Source: Pristionchus mayeri
Taxonomy: Eukaryota; Nematoda; Chromadorea; Rhabditida; Neodiplogasteridae
Direction of reading: 5' to 3'
Assembly: GCA_036245805.1 (NCBI GenBank)
Contig: BTRK01000006.1
Span: 30,260,901-30,324,900, forward strand
DNA length: 64,000 nucleotides
In this document: piece by piece, positions 28,101 to 39,003 of the stretch
Layout: the number at the start of each line of letters is the position of its first letter
How positions within the stretch are numbered: the stretch's first letter is position 1
Translations under genes and position numbers: made by a program
Notes under the pieces: generated by a model
What the model saw: the letters and a program-made list of their open reading frames with translations, nothing else
Told to the model about the DNA's origin: nothing
Databases searched by the model: none

Positions 28101-29995
28101 ACCATTTCTCTCCCATTCTCCTATCCCTCTGTCCTATCTCCATCCCTTTGGTTGGTACATACTTCAGATTTGGTCCGTCGGACGAAATAAAAGATTGAGG
28201 AATGGGTGGACGAGGGGAAAAGTTCTCCCCTGCTTCCCATTGGGGGACGATCCTCCTCCTCCTCCTCTTATGCCAATCCCTCCATCTTTCCACTTCATTC
28301 AATCTCTGTCCTCTTCTATTCTTCCTCCTTTTTCCTTCCCATCCAATCCAAATTCATCTATTATTTCGGATATCACAAGTGGGTCTTCAGAAGTCTTTAC
28401 TCTTCCTCGTCCTTCATTGGGGGAGAGAGAGGGGTCAAAATTAGGGAGCAGCCAACTTTTATTATTCGAATTGCACTCAATTATTGGTGAGTGCACAGAG
28501 GCTTCGTGATTCTTTGTTTTATATTCCTATATTATTCCATCTTCTTTCATTCTAATCTTCGTCTTAGATTCCATGAGTGTATGGGATGAATCAGTTGGGA
28601 GTTTCCTCTTCCATGCACTTCTTCTTTTTATCTGTCACTCCCTCGATCTACATTGCATCAATTCGTCTATAACAATTATTCTTACTTCCTCTAATTTTTC
28701 ACGACAATGAAATGAAATCTAGAAGCGAGGATGTGCGCAATTCAAAATCAGCGCTTGCAATTTTCTCCTGTCAACGAAAACAGTAGAAAACAGAGAGTGA
28801 AATTATCTAAAATTAATAATCTTTTAAAGAAAAAATCAAATAGTTGCAAACATTTTCTTTTTAAATTGCAATACATTTTTAGTGCTGTTGACAATGTGTT
28901 TGAAATATCTAGATTAGAAAATTGTAAATGTAAAGTTTGGAATGATCTCTGATATCTCTGGTATTCGTATTCTTCTTCTCTCACTGCATCCTCCATCTCC
29001 TCCATCTCTTCTTCCCTTTTCTTCTCACAGTTCCATTCCCTTCTTTCTCCATTCCCTCACCCTTCACAACTGATTAATCCTAATTGGAGGAGGTCTCAGA
29101 ATTCTCATCTCACTGGCTTTTCTTGTTTTTCTCCATTCTCTGATCTCTTCCTAAGCTTCTACTAGGTGAATATCACCGTATTCCCCACTTTTCTTCACGG
29201 GAATTCCTCCAATCTATTGTCCCGTTCTTCGTATCTCGATTGGGTATGGGACTAGAGCAATGAGCATAGATGGAACATCTCCTATTCCCGGAGGATGAGA
29301 GATGCTTCCCCATCCTTCCCCTCCCCTGTATTTACTCATCGAGTCCCCTCAGGCATTGTTCACGCTCGGAGTGTAGAGATTCCCCCTCTCTCTCTCTCTC
29401 CATCTCACACACTCCCTCGTCTTCTCTCACTCTCTGCATTCTCTCCAATCTATGTACTCTCTGTCACTCTATAGCCACGGTTTCCTCTCCTCTTTGCATC
29501 TCTGTCACAGCTTTTCTATACTCTCTCCAATCTCCACTTTCTCTGGAAATGCGAACTGTAGTTGGTCAAGTGGTGTGAATTTCATCTAGTGGATGGGATT
29601 CAATCCAATGGGATCAGTTCGTTCTTCGTCTGTGCCTTCTCTCATTCCAAAGAACTCCTCCACTCTCTCCTTCCATCTATCCTCGCAGATAGAACTGACC
29701 AGTATTCAATTTCGTTCGTAGAGAGGAGAGATCACTTATATTTTTGAATTTAATTCTTTCATATCCTCTAATCATAGATATATTCCTTACAGAGTGTGGA
29801 TAAGAAAGTCTCCGTCTTCGCTCTTTCTTGTCTACAAATCACTCCTCCTTCACCCTTCTTCTCTCTCTCTCTTCCAATCACGAACACTGGGAGGATATCA
29901 GCTGTCTGTTGTGTATGCTGGTGTTGCGACAAGTGATACCCTCTCCATTCTGCCCATTCTCTCATCCTCCTTCTACTCTCTGCACTCTCTCCAAT

Positions 29996-30044
<49 letters not shown>

Positions 30045-33000
30045 GAATCTTTTCTTCTCTTCATCAATTGGCCATTGATGAGTGCATCCGTGGTAGATGA
30101 GATGGCTCTCCCCTCTCAGAGATCACTATATTTCGAATAATTTGATGATTTATATCGCCTCCATCATCTTCCTCCTTATAAACTCAGTGTTTATTATTGG
30201 AATGCATCCCTCACAGAAGGAAATCCCATTCGAGTCTAGAAGTGAGACACTCATGTTTATACTAGTCTTCATTCTGTCAAATGAACGAATCTAAGGAACT
30301 CACATGCAGTTCACTCAAATTCATCCCCTTCGTCCTTATTGAATAGAGAATCTATCAACTGCTACTAATGTCTAGTAATTGATCCTTTTGTCCGATGGAA
30401 CAGGCTAAACCAACTCTATCATTGCATTCCTTTCGTAGTGATCTTCCCCATTCCTCTTCCTCTCATCGTCACTTCCTCTTCTCACTCTTTTATTCTCCGA
30501 TTCTCTTGTCTGGAATTACTTCATTTACACTCTTTTCCCGACTTCAGATTGGACTTCAACGGCTATTTGATTGTCAGGACGAGAGTGGAATGGAACGAAA
30601 AGGAGTCACTCGTTCCTCGATTAACTAGTCTATCGTATTCTACCGTACCTTTCACCGTCGTGATTAGTTTAATTCGATAATGATCAAGACGGAGTCCGTC
30701 AGCAATGGGAGTAGAGTGTGGCCGGAAGCAACAAGGAGGTCGTTTCAGTCAACTCAGGGATATTTGATGCCAAATTTGGTCTGAGCCTTCTCATAAATCA
30801 TAATCGAATGAAAATGAGCACATTTCTGTATAATTTGTTCAGAGCATGAATAATAGGGAAGGAAAGACTTGATTCTCTGGCCTCTCTTAATCTCTCCCTC
30901 TTCAGGAAGTGCGTCTTCTCCCGTCTGGAAGTGTGTCTTCTCCTTCTCGTCTTCCTCCTCCTCTTCTCCCTCGGGGCAACTCTCTTCTTCTGGTTGTTGT
31001 ATCTACAAGGATACAGGACATTCCTCGATGGTCAGTCAAAGGGGATATCTCCTTATATCCCATCTATGCGACTCGCGCTTTAGATCCATCTACAAGGGAT
31101 CGCATTTCTTGATTTCCACGATTGAAGTGATATCCATTGCAGGGAAGCCTCTTTATCCTTCATCTTCTTCTTTCGGAGGAGGAGAAGAAGCTGCTGATGG
31201 GAGTGCCAAGAATCATGGAGGTCAGTCAGGGATACTGTAGGAATGAGTGATCGATTGATGTGCAGGTCGAGTGTGCACGAGTAGAGAATGCACTGTGCTG
31301 GCTGCTTTCCTCGCTCAGAATCTCAATGACAAGGTAATCAACAGTCTAATCAAACCCGCCCACTTCTTTCCAATTCGATCATTCCCAGTATGGTCCTCGG
31401 TTAAAGAAGAAATAGACTAGGGACTACAGTACATGCTAATCGCCTTGCCCATATGCGGCCGCCGCGGGCCGCCGCGGCTGCATATGGGCAAGGCGATTAG
31501 CATGTACTGTACTTCTTATGGTTTTTTTGTACTCCATTGAAATTCATCTTCTGTGTCATCAGGTCGATCCGTGCGATGACTTCTACGAATTCGCCTGTGG
31601 AAACTACGGACTCAATCGGAATCTGGCTGCAAACAAACCACTGAGACACACGATATCCGATGTCCAGGCCAGATTAAACAAACAGGTTTCCTATTTTACT
31701 GTCGATGCACTTCGCATGCCAGATGTCTGTGTAATTCCCGAACGGAATGTGTCTAATGGAAGTATCTCCAATAGATGCATGGCAGGTACGATCTCTGCTG
31801 GCTGAGGATCCCTCTCCCAAGGACAAAATGTGGGACACTCTGGCGAAGGGATACTATCGGAAGTGCCAAGATGAAGGTGATCTTTGATCTCTCATTGTAT
31901 TCACTCTCTCGACGACTCTTGTGAGTGAATGATCATGGGACAGTGACGTCCTCATCTCCTTTCTTCTCTCAGAGACACTGGAACAGCATGGGAGGGAGGC
32001 GATGCTGGCAGTTCTCTCGTGGGTGGGGGGATGGCCGACTGTAGAGGGAGATGGATGGAAGGTACGGGGGAGAGGGGATCCATCGTCCAAGTGATCACTC
32101 CATCTCTTCTCATCCAATCCCATCTCAGGAATGGTCTCATGGATGGGAGAAGCAATTGGCAATAGTAATGAACAAGGTTCGCCCCAACACAAACACCCAT
32201 CCCCCCCCCCCCCGAAGTGTATTTGTATGTAATTTACTGGTGGCCTCTGTTAGTATCGCGATTCAAAATACTGATATCATTGTTGTCAGACTGGGGTGAA
32301 TGCAGTTCTCCTTGAATTGGCAGTCACTCACGATCCCAGTAATTCCTCCCGCAGTATCATCGAGGTGAGCGAAGAATGAGAGAGAGACTACCTTCCATCG
32401 GATAGTGAATAGAGAGAGGAAGGGTATCGATGCACTTCTGATTCATTTCCATTCGTCACGGAGCAAAAGAGTAGGATGGAGAGGGAAGAATTCGCCAGAT
32501 GTCCTTTAGATGAACAACGAGGGGCGAATGAGGGGGGATCCTTCTCAATTCTAAATACATTTCCTTCCAGTTGGATCAGCCTAAGTGGGGAGTGGGCAGT
32601 CGATGGCCTTACCTCATGGGACCCGATGATCCCATGATACAGAACTACACTTCACTCATGGTAGCCACTGCCGTAGCTATGGGTACGGTATCATCATCAG
32701 ACTATCAATAACTGTTGATATATTATACTCCTCGTGATCATACTGTATCGACTAATTGAAGGAGCCCCATTGGAACGAGCTGAACGAGACATGAAAGAAG
32801 CGATGGAGATGGAATTGAAACTTGTCAACTTCTCGGCTGAAGAAATGGTGCGGTAGATAGAGACGTGATGCTGGAGAAACTCAAAATCTCTTTCATCCAT
32901 GCTCATCTCAGAATCGAGTATGCTAATTCATATATTTTCTGTTTCCGTCCCTCTACTTTTACACTTCCAGGTTCGTCGAGATCCCGAACGAGGCAACAAT

Positions 33001-35223
33001 CGATTCCAACTGTGGGAACTGAAGAATCATTTCCCATTGGTCAGTAAATACGCTAGCAAATCAGATATCGAATATCTTGAAACTATAGAAAAGGAACGTT
33101 TGTAGATCAGAATCGAGGAGTACGTGCATTCAGTGTTCGACGGATTGGTTCCTCTCTCTGACAATGAGACAATCATCATTCGAGAGACGGAGTACTTCAA
33201 GGTACGGTACAGGAGGAGTACTGTAGATGATTAGAATCGATGTTGAGGGCATTCAACACATTCTCTCTGAGACGAGCAAGAGAGTCCTGGCAAATTACAT
33301 TTCATGGAGGATCGTCCAGGTAGGTATTCCTCCTCCTCTTCCATTCCTTTCCTCTCTCATTCAAGGGATTCTCCCCCTTCCTTCCCCCCTCAGCTCGCGA
33401 ACCATTCTACCAGTTCAAGGCCAACCAAACGGGGATGTTCAACTCGCCTCCTCCTGATAGGTATCACACAAACTATAGATCATTTTCAAATTCCATGCAA
33501 TTGAAGAAATGTCAAACATCCGAATTAAATTATATTACAAATGGAGTGCAAGATAATATTAGAGACACATTCTGAATATGTGCGCAAACTCATTTCCCCT
33601 GGATGTCTCTGTTGTAGATGGGAGGATTGCGTGACTCTCTCAGTCATCATGATGGATATGCCTGTGGGCAAACTCTTCGTAGAACACTTCTTCGATCGAA
33701 TCAGGGCCATGACCAAGGTGATCTCCGTTCCAACTCACTTCAACCATCATCATTTAGTGTCCATCATTAAAATTGCATGAGCATAATAATGAAATTGGAT
33801 AATGAATAATGAAACTATAAGCTGATTCAGTTTCTGTGAGAATGTTGTAGTGATGGTTGTAGATGAACGAGTTGACTCTCTACCTCAAGACGGAGTTCAT
33901 CAAGCAATTACACGTATTGGATTGGATGGATGATGAGACGAGGGAGAGGGCTATCAGCAAGGTGAGAGGGGAAGGAGAAGAGGAAGGAGGAGGAGAATAG
34001 ATACATACAATACATACAACCATATTCGTCTTCGTTCTTCCAATTGCCCCAATTCAATAGATTGATGCAGGCGAACGCAATCGAGTACAAGTCTGGTTAT
34101 CCGGAAGTTCTCTTCGAGGATGAATGGATGGCCAAGCAGGTGAGTGATCTCCTCTCTCTCATCTCATATCTTCCCTTCCTTCGAATGTCACTCTCTTCAT
34201 TCTCTCCTATTCTCAGTGGGGAATTCCATTCCGTGAGACGGAGCCCCTTCTCCATCTCACGATTCGAATCAAACTGATGAGATATGCTGAGGAACTTCTC
34301 AGGTCAGCCAGTTGTATACACAGTGCATATTAGAGTGTATAATATATTATGCTCATTTCACGATACTCTAGTTGAACGAATTATCGCCCGATGAACAATT
34401 TAATGGGAGTATTGTATGCAGACTGAGCGAGCCTCTCGATCGATCGACGTGGTATCAAAGTCCCGCTCAAGTCGACGCTTACTACGCTCCCAACAGCAAC
34501 GAAATGAGTGAGTTAATGCGGGACTGAGAGATGGTTGGAAATTTAATTGGATCTAAAAAGGAATACTCCTCCTTTCACTCCTTCCTCAACTTAGAATAGC
34601 ACACATCGTTCTGGTCAAAATAAAATCAGCATATAGTTACTGAAAGTGTCTAAATGCCCGTCTTGATGTTCTCTTCAGTATTCCCTGCGGGAATAATGCA
34701 GTTTCCGTTCCTGACAATCGGAGTTCCCAACTACATCACGTACGGAATGGTCGGAGCTGTGATTGGACACGAAGTATCCCATGCTTTCGATGATCAAGGC
34801 GAGCAGAAGAGGGAGGGGGGGGGGGGAGAAGAAGAGGGAGGAAGGGAGAGATGAGAATCCATTCACATACTTACGATAGTTGGTTGATCTTGTGTGATTG
34901 ATTGCAGAAGCATACAAGGGGTAATAAAGTGAGTAATGCGATATTGATCAGGTGGCCGATACGACGAATTGGGAAATCTGAAGGAGTGGTGGGATGCTGA
35001 GACTGATAGGAAATTCCAAGAGAAGAACAAGTGAGTCCTTCATATCCATTCAATATTCGATAGAATAGTCATCGGAGTGCTTTCACTCTCTCTCTTAGAT
35101 GCTTCGTGCATCAGTATGAATCAGTGCGAGTGGAGGAGGCAGGAGTGCATCTGAATGGACAACTCTCACTCGGAGAGAACATCGCCGACAATGGAGGAGT
35201 CAAGACTGCCTTCAATGTCAGTC

Positions 35224-35318
<95 letters not shown>

Positions 35319-36008
35319 TCCCTCATTCCAGGCCTATCGGGCATGGAGATCGAATGCGACGGAGAAGGAGCCAGCACTTCCCGGATTCCAGAATATGACT
35401 AGTGATCAGATGTTCTTCCTCGCTTATGCCAATGTCAGACATTGATCATTTCTATTTGGAACCCACGCTCTAAATTAGCCATTTATAATAAAATACTGAA
35501 ATGACGGTCATAGGGAATCTACGGTGTCTTCTCAATTATTAACTAGCTTCAATTTTATCGATCATGTGCTCTTTCCTCCTCCCATCCGTATATATAGCTT
35601 CCATTTGCGATTCGGTGGTCCATAGCTAAATTCATCTTCTCAATCTATCAATTATCGTAAAACTGACTAGCAAGTGATAAGTGAGGAAGATCAAAGATCA
35701 TCCCTCCATTGCAGAATTGGTGCTCGGTGGTACGGGCGAAGCACTACGTGCAACTCATCATGACTGACGTCCATGCTCCCTCCAAGGTAATCTTCACATC
35801 GAGATTACTCTACCTCATGCGAACCATACAAAAAAGACTGCGAAGTCTTCTGTACCTAGCACTTCCTCCAAAATGATCCTTTCCTCATGCCGTGAGATTG
35901 CAGTACCGTGCCATAATCCCTCTGCGGAATCGACCAGAGTTCTCGACTGCCTTCAATTGTCCGAGGAACAGTCCGATGAATCCAGACAAGAAGTGCCAGG
36001 TGTGGTGA
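25134..36008 (+). CDS. Neprilysin-family M13 zinc metallopeptidase, type II membrane protein
   Basis: Twenty-eight exons give about 864 aa. Key exons: 25134-25288, 25358-25472, 25590-25675, 30906-31030 (membrane anchor), 31563-31685, 32571-32682, 34422-34507, 34679-34798 (HEVSH), 35099-35216 and 35904-36008; all junction phases agree. Order: about 120 aa of cytoplasmic Pro-rich tail ending in PKKKRNR, a Leu/Phe-rich membrane helix near 127-149, then the ectodomain. Hallmarks are [15 protein letters not shown], substrate-binding VDAYY (655-659), zinc HEVSH (697-701), the third zinc ligand in GENIADNGG (Glu759) and the C-terminus [13 protein letters not shown]. The protein should cleave peptides outside the cell. 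All catalytic residues are intact. Oddities: a GC donor after exon 34679-34798, a 46-nt intron ending TTGAG (33202-33247) and an uncertain end of exon 1 (GT at 25289, or a GC donor about 38 nt earlier in the same phase). Confidence 0.92.
25676..30905 (+). other. 5.2-kb intron of the M13 peptidase gene
   Basis: Separates the cytoplasmic-tail exons from the membrane-anchor exon. The two sides join in phase to give R-K at the cytoplasmic face. Inside are pyrimidine-rich filler, C runs near 26140-26170 and a (CT)n tract (30001-30039). A segment at about 27180-27480 resembles sequence near 59.9 kb in its CAGGCAACT neighbourhood. No nested gene was recognised. Confidence 0.6.
30001..30039. repeat. 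(CT)n microsatellite
   Basis: About 20 CT units in the long intron of the M13 peptidase gene. Confidence 0.95.
31426..31510. repeat. Perfect 31-bp inverted repeat with CG-rich loop
   Basis: The arms at 31426-31456 and 31480-31510 are exact reverse complements (left arm begins ACAGTACATGCTAATCGCCT). The 23-nt loop is two near copies of GGCCGCCGCGG and can itself pair. It lies inside a 229-nt intron of the M13 peptidase, with arms and loop far more GC-rich than the host intron. It may be a miniature foldback or a functional RNA hairpin. It carries no terminator-like U tract. Confidence 0.85.
35228..35316. repeat. (TC)n microsatellite
   Basis: About 44 dinucleotide units between M13 peptidase exons 35099-35216 and 35332-35433, ending 15 nt before the acceptor. 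It effectively serves as a very long polypyrimidine tract. Confidence 0.95.
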
Positions 36009-36685
36009 TCGCCCTCCCTTTCCTCGAGTGATCCCCCCTCCCTTCCCTCGAGTGATACATCAACGATCTCATCTATTCCCACAGCCATCGTGATATTCCC
36101 AACGAGCTTCTTGTTATTCAACCTCTTTCCTTGTTGTAACTTATTGAACAACAATGTTAGACTAGGCAATGCAGTTCTCCAGTTCCTTCCCCACGTGCAT
36201 AATGTGCTGCATCGATATTCTGTTTTTCTAATCCCCCCCCCCCCCGACCCTCCCAATTCACCTTCAATTTATGTTTCCGTTTGTACGTATCGATTATGTC
36301 GTTCTAATTCTCACCTTGCCTATTCAGTAATTGCCATATTGTACAATCCCCACACTTCTTCCATCTTCGAACTCCATTGCGTTTTTCTAGCATAAGTCGA
36401 TCAGCCGGTGCAAAAACAGTCTAATGTCGTTCGACTCCAACCGGTTCATTTTGAACTACTCGTACTCTACGCTCCTTCTTGCACTCGATCTCGATCCTTT
36501 CCCGAAAACGACAAATAATAAATGTTTCGTTTTATTTTTACATGTAATACTGTAAAATATCATCTGTTTATCAGGGAATCAAGTACAGACGGGTTAAGAA
36601 TAATCAAGAATGAGAAATTAGCAATAAGGGATATATTGAGATCACGAGTATCAATCTAAGCTAACTATATCTGGATGCGATGGGC
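36009..36685. other. Convergent 3' regions
   Basis: Lies between the M13 peptidase stop and the stop of the minus-strand bZIP gene. A forward AATAAA (36517-36522) is a plausible peptidase polyadenylation signal. A C run occurs at about 36233-36245. No coding exons were seen. Confidence 0.6.
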
Positions 36686-38364
36686 TCAACACGAGGTTAA
36701 GAAATCGAACTTGAGGTCGAACTGATGATGGAGGCGGAATTTCATGAGTTTGATCTCCTCTGAAAGTTGAGTAGCTTGCTCGTTCAGAATGGCGTTCGCC
36801 ACTGCGAGATCGTCCTGAAATTAAAAGTTCAAGGGGAACGTAAAGTTACCAACACGATCGTATAAAACAATTATAATATATATATATATATATATATATT
36901 ATACAATCCAAACAATAAACTCACAGCTTCACTCTTCAGTTGGTCGAGTTCCTGCTTCTTGCGCTCACGATACCTAAGCGCGGCATCACGATTCATCGCC
37001 TTCCTGCGCTCATTTAGGGACATGCTGGCCTGAACAAAAACTTTATGAAATAAAAAAAACTGAGCCAAGAATAAACAGAATCCATACCTGGTCTTCAGGT
37101 ACTCGGACCTTTTTGGGTCTTCCTCTCTTAGGCTTGTCAGTCTCATAAGGAGCGAAGCGATTCAATTGACAGAGGCGAGGAGTGGCTGATCTGCTGACCA
37201 CTGGCTTGACATCTTCCACCTCTTCTTTGATCTTGACGTTGTCAAAAACGTGTGTGTTCGGCTCTTCTTTGGGAATAGCAGAACATTGGGGTTGATCTGA
37301 ACACATGCAAATATTCATCTGATTGAATCAGGTAAAACTCACAATGATCAGTCTCTTCCTTGGCAATTGCAGGCAAGCCGGGATTCGTGCAGTTGTTGGC
37401 TTGCTCTTCATCCTCCAGATACTTCACCCACAAATCCCAATCAACATTATTAGCGCTGTCGTCCAGATCCGATGGATGAATATCGTAATCCTTCAAAATA
37501 ATCAATAGACACATATGCAGCAGAAGCAGAATTTACAATTGGTCCGTAGGTCTCCAACCACTCCATGTGGCTCTGATCTATTGTAGGAGGCCCATTGGAT
37601 GGAGGTGTGGAAGAGGTTGAAGGAATTTCTTCTGCGGGGCAAACATCATCAAATATCATATACTGGGTGTAATCCAGAGAGTCGTTGGTAGCGAATGGGT
37701 CCATCCTGCAAAATATATATATTACTACAATTTAATGAAGATATGAGCCAAAATTGAGAGATGGAACCGTCCGTCTCTCATTACTGGCACGGGAGTCAAT
37801 GACACTTAGGTCTCCTCCTCAACCTCACGTAATCGGCACCCGGTTCCTCACGGAACCGGCGGGGTACGACCCCTTTCTAACTCATCTCAGAGCACGTACG
37901 CGTTCAACGTTACCGCCCGTTACGCTACTCAAAGCGCACCCGGTCGGCCATGCCCAGTCACAACACGAATAGCGCACTTCTGAGAGAGTGTGTGCTGACA
38001 AAAAGTTGTAGTTTGTGGGTTGTGCAATGGATCCGCTTTCCATCTCTACTCAGATGTGCGCGATTCGTATTGGAGTACGTAATGGTACCACTGACATCTC
38101 GTTTGCCTGGCGGCAATATAACGAGTGATCCGCAAGGGCTAGGGCCTCCTTCCGGGGGCCGAGTTCAAGCCAGTCGAGCGAAGACTCATACGGTTCCGGA
38201 GCCAGGAGAGGGTCACTTCTCAGTAGCCATGGGTAGCTCTCGTTAGAATAACCACAGGCATCCCGATAAGAAGACCACTCAGTCTCCTGGCCGCCAGTTC
38301 CGTAGTGCCAAGCGCCGCCTGGCGTGCTCTCCGAGTTCCAAATGAAGTCCATTAATGGTGACAT
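36686..38364 (-). CDS. ATF4-like bZIP transcription factor
   Basis: Six minus-strand exons join in phase: 38364-38096, 37705-37537, 37490-37343, 37296-37088, 37029-36925 and 36814-36686. They give 342 aa. Residues 1-230 are acidic with Trp-containing patches, as in an activation domain. An AT-hook-like KRGRPKK lies at 252-258. The basic region NRDAALRYRERKK (278-290) is followed by a leucine-zipper-like heptad region and the C-terminus FDFLTSC. The NxxAAxRYRxxK signature and total length (mammalian ATF4 is 351 aa) point to the ATF4 group, whose members induce amino-acid and stress genes when eIF2B is inhibited. The 46-nt intron 37536-37491 is typical of this genome. The ATG at 37704 just behind an acceptor could be a second start. 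The assignment to ATF4 rather than another bZIP subgroup is inferred from the basic region and the upstream-ORF layout. Confidence 0.8.
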
Positions 38365-38389
38365 CAGCCGATTGTGTGAGGGAAACCAT
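38279..38389 (-). CDS. Upstream ORF overlapping the start of the ATF4-like gene
   Basis: An ATG at 38389, three nt after a splice acceptor (TTGCAG; exon from 38392), opens a 36-codon frame ending TGA at 38281-38279. It begins 25 nt before the main ATG (38364), is out of frame with it, and overlaps the main coding region by 86 nt. In vertebrate ATF4 the inhibitory uORF2 overlaps the main start out of frame by a similar length and blocks ATF4 translation when eIF2B is active. The same regulation is inferred here. No earlier uORF was identified, because the 5' end of the transcript is unknown. The acceptor may receive a spliced leader. Confidence 0.6.
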   Translation of the reverse strand: MVSLTQSADVTINGLHLELGEHARRRLALRNWRPGD

Positions 38390-38607
38390 GATCTGCAAGT
38401 TCAACCATTACAAATCAATATTTGCTTTCATTTGCCCAGAATTCCAAAGAGACTGGTACTACCACTACTGCACAAGACAGACTAGAGCGCATGACGAAAT
38501 ACCAGAGACAATATATTGGTCCCTATCAACCAAAAGAATGGTGCAGAGTTAACGAATATACATCATACAGTGGACGTGATCACTTTACTAAACTAACGTG
38601 GTACTAA
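38355..38607 (+). CDS. Possible 62-aa protein gene antisense to the bZIP 5' exon
   Basis: The exon 38440-38607 follows a TTTGCCCAG acceptor and ends KLTWY-stop. Its translation (DRLERMTKYQRQYIGPYQPK, then EWCRVNEYTSYSGRDHF) has balanced composition like real protein. An ATG at 38355 with a GTGAGG donor at 38376 joins in phase through a 64-nt intron, with an in-frame stop just upstream. An AATAAA follows near 38626. I do not recognise the family; size and composition would suit a small mitochondrial or ribosome-associated protein. The first exon overlaps the start of the minus-strand bZIP gene, so one of the two models may have its 5' end wrong. Confidence 0.4.
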
Positions 38608-39003
38608 TGACCACATAATGTTTAAGAATAAAACAATACTCACGGTAATGAATTAGACGAGGAGTCGTCGGTTCACGTCCAAGGCTGGATAGCTCAGCAC
38701 ATACCTGGCCGAAACGGCTTACGAGGGGTAAATCGATAGCTATAGGAGGGTCGACCTACTCGCGACCACGAGGCTCAAAGCTGAATGACGAAACTCGGCG
38801 AATTTTAGGGGGGAGGGACTTCCATGACGTCATCGCGTGCGATTCAGGGAGAATTCCGTGTAAGAGAAAGACGGTCGCGCATTCCCGGACCTATGTGATC
38901 ATGATTTCATTCGAGTATTATTTTCGTGCTAATTTAACGTTTTATATCATTTTTAATAAATTTATATCGTTGTTTTATGATCTTGAACTTTTAAGACATT
39001 CAG
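38608..39003. promoter_or_regulatory. Divergent intergenic/promoter region
   Basis: Lies upstream of eIF2B-delta and downstream of the small + strand ORF. It contains the CRE and an acceptor ACATTCAG immediately before the eIF2B-delta ATG, which suggests spliced-leader addition. A tRNA-like fragment (GGCTGGATAGCTCAGC near 38682) lacks a full cloverleaf. No coding exon was seen. Confidence 0.45.
38825..38832. promoter_or_regulatory. Perfect CRE/ATF palindrome TGACGTCA
   Basis: The 8-bp consensus for CREB/ATF-family dimers lies 172 bp before the eIF2B-delta ATG and 436 bp before the upstream ORF of the ATF4-like gene, within the shared divergent region. ATF4 itself usually prefers a composite C/EBP-ATF half-site, so the binder could be another bZIP. 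Function is inferred from position only. Confidence 0.5.

Noticed and set aside
33202..33226. 25-nt intron ending TACTGTAG in the M13 peptidase
   Set aside because: Too short to splice, and it inserts residues absent from the family; the 46-nt intron ending TTGAG keeps phase and the alignment.
35106..35445. Long Ser-Leu / Arg-Glu frames over the M13 peptidase 3' exons
   Set aside because: They run through the intronic (TC)n tract; the real exons end at 35216 and resume at 35332.
37754..38246. + strand open frames opposite the bZIP exon and intron
   Set aside because: The minus-strand frame joins in phase to the bZIP gene; the + frames have no partner exons and Arg/Pro-rich shadow composition.
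38640..38720. tRNA-like strings GGTTCACGTCC and GGCTGGATAGCTCAGC
   Set aside because: The B-box-like string precedes the A-box-like one, and no cloverleaf with paired acceptor ends can be drawn.
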